From the NCBI GenBank assembly GCA_910576385.1, contig CAJTIR010000010.1:53635-117634 (forward strand): DNA of 64,000 nt, read 5' to 3'. Position 1 is the stretch's first letter, and each line of letters begins with the position of its first letter. Made by a program: the position numbers and the translations under genes. The DNA comes from Lachnospiraceae bacterium. Its GTDB lineage: Bacteria; Bacillota; Clostridia; Lachnospirales; Lachnospiraceae. Shown in pieces: positions 34,453-43,477 of the stretch. The notes under the pieces were generated by a model. It made no database searches, was not told the origin of the DNA, and saw nothing but the letters and a program-made list of their open reading frames with translations.

Positions 34453-37400
34453 TTAATTCTTCATGTTGGCATAGAATGCTTCAATCTGTGCCTGTTCGGA
34501 ACTTAAACCTTTTTCTTCCATCTGTACAATGGCCATCATCATCCGATGATAGTCATAAGGAACAATTTTCTTAAATTTGGGCAGATACTGACTGAAATTA
34601 TCCAAAATTTCCTTTCCTTTTTGGGAATTTGTCAATGCTACATGTTCCTTAATCATATCCTTTAATTCCATCACATCATATTTGGAAGTGATTTCCTGAG
34701 AAAATACCATTTCTTTATTGATTCGGGTATAGAGATCATTGTCTTCATCCAGTACATAGGCAATACCGCCGCTCATTCCTGCGGCGAAGTTTTTCCCAGT
34801 CTTGCCCAATACCACCACAGTACCGCCTGTCATATATTCACAACCGTGATCACCCACACCCTCTACCACTGCATTGGCGCCAGAATTGCGCACGCAGAAG
34901 CGTTCTCCAGCCACTCCATTGATAAAGGCTTTGCCGCTGGTGGCGCCATAAAGCGCCACATTTCCAATAATAATATTTTCATCCTGCCGGAATTTTACTC
35001 CTGCTGGCGGATAAACTACCAGCTTGCCGCCGGACAATCCTTTTCCAAAGTAATCGTTGCTGTCTCCGACCAGTTCTAAGGTCAGTCCCTTAGGAATAAA
35101 CGCTCCAAAACTCTGCCCGCCGGCTCCGGTACATTTTACCAAAAAGGTATCTTCCTCCAGACGATCTACATAACGTCTGGTAATCTCAGAACCAAAAATT
35201 GTACCAAATGCACGGTCTGTATTTGTTACTTCCATATTGATGCTGCGTTTTTGCCCAGTCTCCAAGGCCGATTTCAACTGCTTGAGGAGCACTTTTTCAT
35301 CCTTGGTTTTCTCCAATTCAAAATCATATACTTGTTTGGGATCAAAGATAACTTTTTCCTTGGGCCCTGCAAATGGATTGTTGAGAATTTTAGACAAATC
35401 CAATTCCTTTTCCCTCTGATTCAAATCCTCACGCACTTTTAACAAATCACTGCGTCCCACCAGCTCATCCACCGTTCGGATGCCCAATTTTGCCATATAT
35501 TCCCGCAGCTCTTCAGCGATAAAGCGCATGAAATTCATCACATATTCTGGCTTTCCTGCAAACCGCTTCCTCAGTTCTGGATTTTGAGTGGCAATTCCTG
35601 CCGGACAGGTGTCTAAGTTACAGACACGCATCATCACACAGCCCATTGTCACCAAAGGCGCTGTTGCAAAGCCAAATTCCTCTGCTCCAAGCATAGCTGC
35701 AATTGCAACGTCACGTCCTGTCATCAGCTTTCCATCTGTCTCAATGCGTACCTTATTGCGCAGACCGTTTAGTATCAAGGTCTGATGCGTCTCGGAAAGT
35801 CCCAACTCCCAGGGAAGCCCTGCATTGTGAATGGAGCTGCTTGGTGCAGCGCCGGTACCTCCGTCATAACCAGAAATCAGCACTACTTGCGCCCCTGCCT
35901 TGGCCACGCCAGCGGCAACAGTTCCCACACCTGCCTCAGATACCAGCTTCACGGTAATCCGCGCCTGTTTGTTGGCATTCTTTAAGTCATAAATCAACTG
36001 CTCCAAATCTTCAATCGAGTAAATATCATGGTGAGGCGGAGGAGATATCAAAGATACTCCTGGGGTGGAAAGCCTGGTCTTGGCAATCCAGGGATAGACT
36101 TTCTGTCCTGGAAGATGTCCGCCCTCTCCTGGCTTAGCCCCCTGCGCCATTTTAATCTGAATTTCTTTCGCACTCACCAAATATTGGCTGGTGACACCAA
36201 ATCTTCCTGACGCCACCTGTTTAATGGCGGAACAACGGTTAATTCCGTCTCTGCCTGTCACCAGACGTTCTGGATTCTCTCCGCCCTCACCGCTGTTGGA
36301 TTTTCCATGCAGGCGGTTCATGGCGACTGCCAAAGCCTCATGTGCTTCCTGAGAAATCGAACCATAGGACATAGCGCCCGTCTTAAAACGTGTGACAATG
36401 GATTCCACACTCTCCACTTCCTCAATCGGCACGCCCTTTTTGGGAAATTTAAACGCCATCATCCCGCGAATATTGGCATCCTTCTCCTGACTGTCTGCCG
36501 CCTGGGTATACTGCTTAAACAACTGATAATCTCCGCGCTTGGTAGATTCTTGCAGCAGATGAATTGTGACAGGATTATAGAGATGGCTGTCTGCACCACT
36601 GCGCATCTTATGACGTCCTCTGCTTTCCAGTGTCAAATCTGTCTCCAGTCCAAGAGGATCATAGGCGCTGGAATGAAGTGCATTGACATCCTCCTCAATA
36701 TCCTTTAAGGTAATTCCGCCAATTCTGCTCACAGTATTGGTGAAATATCGCTCTATCACATCAGCGCTGATTCCAATCGCCTCAAAAATCTTTGCCCCTT
36801 GATAGGATTGAATCGTAGAAATGCCCATCTTTGCTGCAATCTTTACAATCCCGTGAAGAATGGCATGGTTATAATCTTCAACGGCTGCATAATAATCTTT
36901 ATCCAGCATATGTTCATCAATCAACTGTTTTACAGTATCTTGAGCCAGATAAGGATTGATGGCACAGGCGCCATAACCGAGAAGCGTTGCAAAATGATGC
37001 ACTTCTCTTGGCTCGCCAGATTCCAGAATCATGGCCAGCGCAGTTCTCTTTTTGGTCTTGATCAGATACTGCTGCAACGCTGATACCGCAAGCAGTGATG
37101 GAATCGGCACATGATTTTCGTCTACGCTGCGGTCAGATAAAATCAAGATATTGGCACCGTCCCGATAAGCGCGGTCCGCCTCCACAAACAAGCGGTCAAT
37201 GGCCTTTTCCAGACTAGTATTTTTATAATAAGTAATGGGAATTTCCACTACTTTGAACCCTTCTGCCTTCATAGATTTGATTTTCATCAGATCGGTATTC
37301 GTCAAAATCGGATTATCCACTTTCAATACCTGGCAGTTTAAAGGTCTTTCTTCTAATAAGTTTCCATCCTCACCAATATATACTGTGGTGCTTGTCACCA

Positions 37401-38994
37401 CTTCCTCGCGGATGGAATCAATCGGAGGATTTGTGACCTGTGCAAATTTCTGTTTAAAATAATTAAACAATGGCTGATGATCGCCTGCCAAGGCTGCTAA
37501 CGGGGTATCAATCCCCATTGCCGCCGTCGCCTCCCCGCCATTTTTGGCCATCGGCAAAATCGATTCTTTTAAGGACTCATATGTGTAACCAAAAGTTTTC
37601 TGTAATCTCTGGCGTTCTTCCTTGCTGTACTCTGGCACACGTTGATTTGGAATTTTTAGATTTGCAAGTTTGATCAAATTCCGATCCAGCCATTCGCCAT
37701 AAGGCCGCTTGCCCGCATAGCGCTCTTTTAATTCATCATCATCAATCACTCTGCCCTGTACGGTATCAACCAAAAGCATTTTGCCAGGGCGCAGACGTTC
37801 CTTTGAGACAATCTTCATAGGGTCGATATCAAGCACTCCCACCTCTGAGGATAATACCAGATAATCGTCATCTGTAATATAATAACGGGAAGGACGCAGA
37901 CCATTGCGGTCTAAGATTGCCCCTAAAATATCGCCGTCACTAAATAAAATGGAAGCTGGACCGTCCCACGGTTCCATCATTGTGGCATAATACTGATAGA
38001 AATCCTTTTTCTTCTGGCTCATAAGATCATTGTTCGCCCAAGGTTCTGGAATGGTAATCATAACCGCAAGCGGCAGGTCCATACCGCTCATCACCAAAAA
38101 TTCCAAGGTGTTGTCCAACATTGCTGAGTCGGAGCCTTCAGCATTCACTACTGGAAGTACCTTCTGCAGTTCTCCCCGCAGATGTTCCGATTCCATTGTC
38201 TCCTCGCGCGCCAACATTTTATCTGCATTTCCGCGAATGGTGTTGATCTCTCCATTGTGCACAATAAAACGATTGGGATGGGCGCGCTCCCAGCTTGGAT
38301 TTGTGTTGGTAGAAAATCTGGAATGCACAGTGGCAATCGCTGATTCATAATCTTTATCTTGTAAATCTGCAAAAAACAAGCGCAATTGTTCTACCAAAAA
38401 CATTCCTTTATAGACAATCGTTCTGCTGGATAAAGAAACCACATAAGTATCATCATTGGACTGCTCAAATACTCGTCTTGCCACATATAACTTGCGGTCA
38501 AAATCAAGACCTTTCTCCACATGCGCTGGACGCCTGACAAACCCTTGCATGATATATGGCATACAATCCACTGCTTTCTGCCCTAGTTTCGCCGGGTCAA
38601 TGGGAACCTGCCGCCATCCTAAAAATTCCATACCTTCTTTCTTGACAATCACCTCAAACATTTTCTTAGCTTGATTGCGCTTTAATTCATCTTGAGAAAA
38701 GAAGAACATACCAATTCCATAATCCCGTTCTTCTCCAATGACGATCCCTGCCTTTTGCGCTGCTTTGCTGAAAAATTTGTGAGAAATCTGTAAAAGAATC
38801 CCTACGCCGTCGCCAGTCTTTCCCTCTGCATCTTTTCCAGCTCTATGTTTTAAATTTTCTACTATCTTTAATGCATTCTCAACTGTTTTATGCGTTTTAA
38901 TGCCTTTGATATTTACCACCGCACCAATTCCGCAGTTATCATGCTCAAACCTAGGGTCGTACATTCCCATTGCTGTCCTCTTTGTCTCCTGCAT
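34453..38994 (-). CDS. gltB: glutamate synthase large subunit
   Basis: A 1513-residue subunit that transfers glutamine amide nitrogen to 2-oxoglutarate. The class II amidotransferase nucleophile is Cys21 in the DNCGIGAVV context, exposed after propeptide removal. The FMN/2-oxoglutarate synthase domain carries GEGGHLPGQKVYPWIA, and the [3Fe-4S] motif is CVMMRVCNLDTCPAGIATQ. The C-terminal GXGXG helix domain contains FGKGLSGGKLVVYPP and TSGKAFINGVAGERF. ATG follows an AAGGATG site. First gene of gltBD. Confidence 0.97.
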   Translation of the reverse strand: MQETKRTAMGMYDPRFEHDNCGIGAVVNIKGIKTHKTVENALKIVENLKHRAGKDAEGKTGDGVGILLQISHKFFSKAAQKAGIVIGEERDYGIGMFFFSQDELKRNQAKKMFEVIVKKEGMEFLGWRQVPIDPAKLGQKAVDCMPYIMQGFVRRPAHVEKGLDFDRKLYVARRVFEQSNDDTYVVSLSSRTIVYKGMFLVEQLRLFFADLQDKDYESAIATVHSRFSTNTNPSWERAHPNRFIVHNGEINTIRGNADKMLAREETMESEHLRGELQKVLPVVNAEGSDSAMLDNTLEFLVMSGMDLPLAVMITIPEPWANNDLMSQKKKDFYQYYATMMEPWDGPASILFSDGDILGAILDRNGLRPSRYYITDDDYLVLSSEVGVLDIDPMKIVSKERLRPGKMLLVDTVQGRVIDDDELKERYAGKRPYGEWLDRNLIKLANLKIPNQRVPEYSKEERQRLQKTFGYTYESLKESILPMAKNGGEATAAMGIDTPLAALAGDHQPLFNYFKQKFAQVTNPPIDSIREEVVTSTTVYIGEDGNLLEERPLNCQVLKVDNPILTNTDLMKIKSMKAEGFKVVEIPITYYKNTSLEKAIDRLFVEADRAYRDGANILILSDRSVDENHVPIPSLLAVSALQQYLIKTKKRTALAMILESGEPREVHHFATLLGYGACAINPYLAQDTVKQLIDEHMLDKDYYAAVEDYNHAILHGIVKIAAKMGISTIQSYQGAKIFEAIGISADVIERYFTNTVSRIGGITLKDIEEDVNALHSSAYDPLGLETDLTLESRGRHKMRSGADSHLYNPVTIHLLQESTKRGDYQLFKQYTQAADSQEKDANIRGMMAFKFPKKGVPIEEVESVESIVTRFKTGAMSYGSISQEAHEALAVAMNRLHGKSNSGEGGENPERLVTGRDGINRCSAIKQVASGRFGVTSQYLVSAKEIQIKMAQGAKPGEGGHLPGQKVYPWIAKTRLSTPGVSLISPPPHHDIYSIEDLEQLIYDLKNANKQARITVKLVSEAGVGTVAAGVAKAGAQVVLISGYDGGTGAAPSSSIHNAGLPWELGLSETHQTLILNGLRNKVRIETDGKLMTGRDVAIAAMLGAEEFGFATAPLVTMGCVMMRVCNLDTCPAGIATQNPELRKRFAGKPEYVMNFMRFIAEELREYMAKLGIRTVDELVGRSDLLKVREDLNQREKELDLSKILNNPFAGPKEKVIFDPKQVYDFELEKTKDEKVLLKQLKSALETGQKRSINMEVTNTDRAFGTIFGSEITRRYVDRLEEDTFLVKCTGAGGQSFGAFIPKGLTLELVGDSNDYFGKGLSGGKLVVYPPAGVKFRQDENIIIGNVALYGATSGKAFINGVAGERFCVRNSGANAVVEGVGDHGCEYMTGGTVVVLGKTGKNFAAGMSGGIAYVLDEDNDLYTRINKEMVFSQEITSKYDVMELKDMIKEHVALTNSQKGKEILDNFSQYLPKFKKIVPYDYHRMMMAIVQMEEKGLSSEQAQIEAFYANMKN

Positions 38995-39538
38995 CTAATC
39001 ATCCTTCCTATTTTGGTATTTAACGGAGCAGAATGCAAGAACGCCGAGGCGTTCTTGCGATGGGAATCATCCCCATCTGATCTCTATATATTTATCTGAA
39101 AAATACTGTCAAATATTCTCCGTTCTCTGCTCTGCTACGGTAAAGTATTTCTCTGAAAATTAATATACACCTTTTTTTTACTCTTGTAAACAGTTTTTTT
39201 CTTATATTTGTCTGATAATACGATTATATAATATTTTTATTTATATTATCTGATAATTTATAATATTTTTTTATTAAAATTAGGTCTTATTGTACAATTA
39301 AGCGCTATATTTACCATTATTATTCAAAATTTTTTCTTTTTTCCAGTCCTAATTTATGGTGTTAAAATTGAATTGTTTGAGAATTGTTGAAAAAGTGAGC
39401 AAGAATGGAGGGGAATTGTATGTATACTTTACAAAAAAATAAGGTCATCAGCAAATTTGATAAATCACTATAATGAAAATTCTAAGCAATGTAGAGAACA
39501 AGCATAAACTCTCTTATATAATTTTTACTCTTTTACAC
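38995..39538. other. 544-base AT-rich intergenic region upstream of gltB
   Basis: It should contain the gltBD promoter, but I cannot fix one. A perfect hairpin, GCAAGAACGCC (39035-39045) with GGCGTTCTTGC (39048-39058), lies about 40 bases before gltB and could be an attenuator or repeat. On the plus strand a 17-codon frame (39420-39473) has a good GGAGGGG site, but it is too short to call a gene. Confidence 0.5.
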
Positions 39539-39886
39539 TTATCGCCTTATCATTATCCCTTTCATATATTGTGTTTCATTATGAGTTTGATATATTAATT
39601 GTTTTTCTTCTTCTGTACATCCAATCAAAACTTTGATTTCAGAATCTCGTTTCATAAAATCAACAATACACATAATAGCATCTATCTGTTTTTTACCTGA
39701 GCCAACCCATACATCAATACCTGCACCATCCATTGAAGAAGTGTTCTTTATATATCCATAATCAACCTTATAAATAAAATTTGGATATCGGGGATGTGCT
39801 GTTCCTTTTGGTCTATCTATAACTATTTCCGAATCATTAACTAAGTCATCTAATATCTCCCAAAAATCATTGTCAAAACTATTCAT
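39539..39886 (-). CDS. diverged inorganic-pyrophosphatase-like protein
   Basis: A 115-residue protein. The middle (about 22-62) resembles soluble family I pyrophosphatase: EIVIDRPKGTAHPRYPN, then VDYGYIKNTSSMDGAGIDVWVG. In true enzymes this region supplies metal ligands as DGDPLDVLV; here the second Asp is replaced by Ala and the first Lys-Tyr-Glu motif is lost. The length is about two thirds of a normal enzyme, so catalysis is doubtful. It follows the SUKH-like gene by 12 bases on the same strand. Confidence 0.65.
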   Translation of the reverse strand: MNSFDNDFWEILDDLVNDSEIVIDRPKGTAHPRYPNFIYKVDYGYIKNTSSMDGAGIDVWVGSGKKQIDAIMCIVDFMKRDSEIKVLIGCTEEEKQLIYQTHNETQYMKGIMIRR

Positions 39887-39898
39887 TAATGTTCCTTT

Positions 39899-40678
39899 CT
39901 ATATTTCAACATATTTATTTTCTAACACAATCAACGTTTTCTCGTCTTCGACAAGATAAAATACTTTTTCTTCCAGGTCGTAACAGCAGCGATAACATAC
40001 ATCATCTTCAAACTGCGAACGATATTTTTTCATCTCTGAAAAGCAAATATTTCTCTGTAATAAATCCTGTTTTAGTTCTTCCTGGCTCCCATAATCACAA
40101 TTCTTCCACGAAGTATTTTTCAATACTCTTTGTGCGGTAGAATAATTTCTACAGGCAAGAATATCACAGACAATATGCATAATAAAACCTTCTAAGGTAT
40201 CATAATAAATGTTCCACTCTGTCAATGGATCTGCCTCATTTTGCACATAGACAGCAGGATTATCCTCTGATAAATTTTCTTTGCGAATACCAAAGCTCAC
40301 CACCCCAACGCCGTAATCACTGCCAATCAACAGATAATCAGAGACAAGCTCTGACCATTGTTCTTTGGGAATCTGTGAAAATGGAAAATAAGGATCCTCA
40401 GAACATTCTTCTGGACATTCCTCCCAATCTTCCTGACGTTCTTCAATCTCTTCTTCGATCCACTCATAAAAATATCCCAAATTACTACTGTCAGTATAAA
40501 TGTCCGCGGTAGAAAACAGAGACTGATCCATTGCCACACTTAAAAAATCATCTAATATCCGTGGCAGCTTTTGTTTATTCTCTCTCCCAAACGCTTCCAG
40601 TTTCGTTTTCTCCACTGTCTCCTTCAAACCCAATAGATGTAATATTTTAACCGCTGTCAAATCGTATATAACTGCCAT
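39899..40678 (-). CDS. SUKH/SMI1-KNR4-like protein, possible immunity protein
   Basis: A 259-residue acidic protein without signal or membrane helix. The middle part (about 105-175) has the SUKH-like pattern EQWSELVSDYLLIGSDYG and VVSFGIRKENLSEDNPAVYV, followed by WNIYYDTLEGFIMHIVCDIL. SUKH proteins are common immunity proteins for nuclease or ADP-ribosylating toxins. No toxin gene is adjacent, so it may be an orphan immunity gene. Alternatives include an unrelated regulatory protein. Confidence 0.55.
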   Translation of the reverse strand: MAVIYDLTAVKILHLLGLKETVEKTKLEAFGRENKQKLPRILDDFLSVAMDQSLFSTADIYTDSSNLGYFYEWIEEEIEERQEDWEECPEECSEDPYFPFSQIPKEQWSELVSDYLLIGSDYGVGVVSFGIRKENLSEDNPAVYVQNEADPLTEWNIYYDTLEGFIMHIVCDILACRNYSTAQRVLKNTSWKNCDYGSQEELKQDLLQRNICFSEMKKYRSQFEDDVCYRCCYDLEEKVFYLVEDEKTLIVLENKYVEI

Positions 40679-40737
40679 AATAGATTCCTTTCAAACATTC
40701 TCACTTTACAAAAATGTGTTCCAAGTCAATATTTTTC

Positions 40738-41610
40738 TTACGACCTTCGATTCCAGATTTGAATAACTACAATCAATACCACTGCCAAAACTGCCAACCC
40801 AGCGGTCGCCCCATAAAATGCCGGTTTGGGGGTCTCCATCCAGGAAAATATCTCAGTCTCTACTCGCAGCACAGCCATGAGATTTGCTCCCATATGTGCC
40901 AGAAAAGCTCCATAAAAATGTCCTGATTTTTCCATCAGCCAGGCAAGCAAAATCCCCAACACGCCTGCATAGATAAACTGCACCAAATTCATATGCAGCA
41001 CCCCAAACAGCAACGCAGATATCACCATAGCAAGAATGCGGCTGTTTCTTTCCCGTTTTTGTCCCTGTTGTGTCTTCTCCTCATTATCCAAAATCATCAT
41101 ATCACATAGCCTGCCATATACTACACTGCGGTATAGCAATTCTTCCAAAAATGGGGTCAGCAGACAAGCTCCCAATAGTTCAAACAAAATGCCGCCTGCA
41201 AAAAATTTTAGGTTGACTTCCTGATATCCCTGTGAAATTTCTTCTAAACCGGTAAGCATCAACAGATTGTTTAACATCATTCCAGCCGCCGCGCCAACAA
41301 GAAACATAAAAACACCGTTCCCTACTTTCTTTGCAGTTGTCTTTTTCTCAAATTCCTGTTCCATATGTTCCCAGAAAACCGTAGGCTGCTTTCTATCTTT
41401 TTGATAATAACGGGCAATAAAAGGAATTGTCACCGCCACTGCCGCTGTCTGCAGCATCATATACTGTTCCTGGGGATCCGCCCCCAGGAATGCTGCAAAC
41501 ATCGTAAACACTGTCATGGCAAGATTTGTCGCCACAAAATAGATAAATATTGGATAAATCATATTCCATGACTTAAAAATCGGACTATACTGGATGTTTT
41601 TTGGATCCAT
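40738..41610 (-). CDS. CPBP-family intramembrane metalloprotease
   Basis: A 290-residue membrane protein of the Abi/CPBP (type II CAAX protease-like) family. Seven or eight helices are predicted. The catalytic motifs are EELLYR (Glu156, Glu157, Arg161), FGVLH (His206) and HMGAN (His239, Asn243). Such proteins process peptides, including bacteriocin precursors, or give self-immunity. The frame opens with TTG at 41622, but that is too close to AGAGAGG; ATG at 41610 is preferred with modest certainty. It lies 11-23 bases after an unknown gene, likely the same operon. Confidence 0.88.
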   Translation of the reverse strand: MDPKNIQYSPIFKSWNMIYPIFIYFVATNLAMTVFTMFAAFLGADPQEQYMMLQTAAVAVTIPFIARYYQKDRKQPTVFWEHMEQEFEKKTTAKKVGNGVFMFLVGAAAGMMLNNLLMLTGLEEISQGYQEVNLKFFAGGILFELLGACLLTPFLEELLYRSVVYGRLCDMMILDNEEKTQQGQKRERNSRILAMVISALLFGVLHMNLVQFIYAGVLGILLAWLMEKSGHFYGAFLAHMGANLMAVLRVETEIFSWMETPKPAFYGATAGLAVLAVVLIVVIQIWNRRS

Positions 41611-41633
41611 AATTTTTATCAAACCTCTCTCTT

Positions 41634-42470
41634 TTAATCCTCTGACTGGTACTTGGTTTGCGTGTCAGACGTCTTTGCGTGGCTGGCATCATCCTCGGGA
41701 TGCTCTAGTACCTCCACGCCGCTCGTCTGATCCTCAATCTCCATCTTCGTCTGCCTTACTTTAGCATCCTGAGCGATGGCACGCATAATCTGATTGATAT
41801 CTTTTGGAGAAAACATATCAATCGCTTTGACCAGATCATCTATATTGTTGCGGTTAAAGACCAGACATCCTCCGTCTTCCAAGGGAACTGTAATACAATT
41901 CTCTGAATTTGACACATCCCCCAAACAGAGACGATTGTGATCATAATCACACTGAAACACTACCCCTTTATATTCTATGACACCATTCTCATCTGCCATC
42001 GCAGAATAGGGCGCCTGTTTTCCCTTTCCCAGCAACTTATTGATCGCTTCCTCTGTTGTGATATACGCAACCGTATCCTTGATATCTGGCTGTTCTGGCT
42101 CTTTTGAGGAATTCTCGCCAACACTGTCTATATTCATAAAACGCATCACACGAAAACTGCCTCCTAACATTACACTCTGTTCAAACTGTTGTTCTTCTTT
42201 TGCAGCAGTGCCCAAGATATAAGATTCTCTCTGCTCCTGCTGCTTTTGAAGCGCTTCTTGTTTGCGCTGGTCTAAATCTTCTTTGTATTCTTCAATTGCA
42301 CTGTCCACTTTATCTAACAGTTTTTCCCATTCTTTCTCTGAAAATTCAGCGATTGTTTTTGGAGTTCCCTCTCCCATCTTTTCACTATTTGCTTCCATGC
42401 TTTTGGCATATTCTGACACTGCCTGTGAAAAATATCCATTTCCTGTGTTGTTCTGCAATTTTTCCAACAT
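41634..42470 (-). CDS. uncharacterised 278-residue protein
   Basis: I do not recognise a family. The N-terminal 95 residues are helical and charged, with a predicted coiled coil over SAIEEYKEDLDQRKQEALQK. The middle (about 145-225) is more globular, with TTEEAINKLLGKGKQAP and a beta-rich GVVFQCDYDHNRLCLGDV segment. The tail is acidic and polar. There is no signal peptide. GAGGAGG before ATG supports the start. It is followed closely by the CPBP gene. It shares a helical, Gln/Lys/Glu-rich style with the protein at 55792-56700, but no alignable identity is seen. Confidence 0.7.
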   Translation of the reverse strand: MLEKLQNNTGNGYFSQAVSEYAKSMEANSEKMGEGTPKTIAEFSEKEWEKLLDKVDSAIEEYKEDLDQRKQEALQKQQEQRESYILGTAAKEEQQFEQSVMLGGSFRVMRFMNIDSVGENSSKEPEQPDIKDTVAYITTEEAINKLLGKGKQAPYSAMADENGVIEYKGVVFQCDYDHNRLCLGDVSNSENCITVPLEDGGCLVFNRNNIDDLVKAIDMFSPKDINQIMRAIAQDAKVRQTKMEIEDQTSGVEVLEHPEDDASHAKTSDTQTKYQSED

Positions 42471-42565
42471 AACAATTCCTCCTCAATCAATCAACAAATT
42501 TTTAAAAACATTTAAATCGCTTCTGCCCCTTAAATCCCTTAATTTTGATAGAAATTTCCTATCAC

Positions 42566-42618
42566 AGAAAAAGGATGGCACCTATCTCTGTCTATCCATA
42601 GAAATAAGCGCCATCCTT
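42566..42618 (-). terminator. terminator of the LRR-VWA-MoxR-HAD operon
   Basis: On the minus strand AAGGATGGC (42618-42610) pairs with GCCATCCTT (42579-42571), with an inner CTAT/ATAG stem, followed by TTTTTCTG. It lies 165 bases after the HAD stop and separates this operon from the next gene. Confidence 0.7.
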
Positions 42619-42782
42619 AGCAGAAACTAAATATGTAAACATTATTTATATCGGAAAAATGTGGAAAAATATAACAACATCAGAAAAAAATCTTACCACA
42701 AATTTACTTTGACGCCTTCATTATAATCACTAAAAAATATAATCATATAAATTCATTCTATGATACGAATATCGTAAACTTA

Positions 42783-43439
42783 TCATATTCCGTATCTTAA
42801 ATAATTCACAACATCCCTTAAAGTATCAAAAACTGCTAACACTCCGGCTTTGTGCATTTCTTCAACATCTTGTTCAAATCCATAAGTTATACCAATACAG
42901 TCAATCCCTGCTTCTTTGGCGCCTATGGCGTCATATTTGGTATCTCCAATCAACACTGCCTGCTCTCTCTGCTGAATATCAAACCGTTTAAGAACATCCT
43001 CAAGCACCTGAAATTTTGTATTAATACCAAGAGCATCCCTCGCACCGCCAATCACCTCAAAATATTGGGTAATCTGCAGATATTCAAGAATCTTTTTACA
43101 AAATCTTTCCGGCTTGGAGGAGGCAACGCCTAGCCGAATCCCTTTTTCTTTAAGTATTTGCAATGTTGCCTTTACTTCTGGATAAAGCTCGCACTCATAC
43201 ACCCCTTTTTTTGCATAACGTTCACGATAAATTTTTATAGCTTGATTTGATTTTTCTTCTGAGAACCCATATTCTCTTTGAAAAGATTCTAGTAAAGGCG
43301 GACCGATAAATCGCTCCATTTTCTTTTGATCTGTCTCAGTCATTCCAAAATGTTTTAAAGCATATTGAACACTTCTCGTAATTCCCTCAGCGGTATTGAC
43401 TAATGTTCCATCCAAATCAAACAAAATCAACGTTTTCAT
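42783..43439 (-). CDS. HAD-family phosphatase, phosphoglycolate phosphatase-like
   Basis: A 218-residue haloacid-dehalogenase hydrolase with the standard motifs: FDLDGTLVNT (nucleophile Asp8), VASSKPERF (motif II Ser), a Lys in the cap-following region, and VLIGDTKYDAIGAKEAG (motif IV). The helical cap covers about 15-80. Family members dephosphorylate phosphoglycolate, pyrophosphate or small sugar phosphates. It lies 38 bases downstream of the MoxR gene on the same strand, so it may be co-transcribed with that operon. Confidence 0.9.
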   Translation of the reverse strand: MKTLILFDLDGTLVNTAEGITRSVQYALKHFGMTETDQKKMERFIGPPLLESFQREYGFSEEKSNQAIKIYRERYAKKGVYECELYPEVKATLQILKEKGIRLGVASSKPERFCKKILEYLQITQYFEVIGGARDALGINTKFQVLEDVLKRFDIQQREQAVLIGDTKYDAIGAKEAGIDCIGITYGFEQDVEEMHKAGVLAVFDTLRDVVNYLRYGI

Positions 43440-43477
43440 TGTATTTCCTCCATCCTCTCAAAATTCTCCACTGACAT

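Noticed and set aside
35237..38674. Many plus-strand frames of 60-130 codons across gltB
   Set aside because: All are antisense shadows of the long, conserved gltB gene, without ribosome sites or family matches.
39420..39473. 17-codon frame with a good GGAGGGG site
   Set aside because: Too short, no recognisable peptide and no conservation evidence. It could be a leader peptide or chance.
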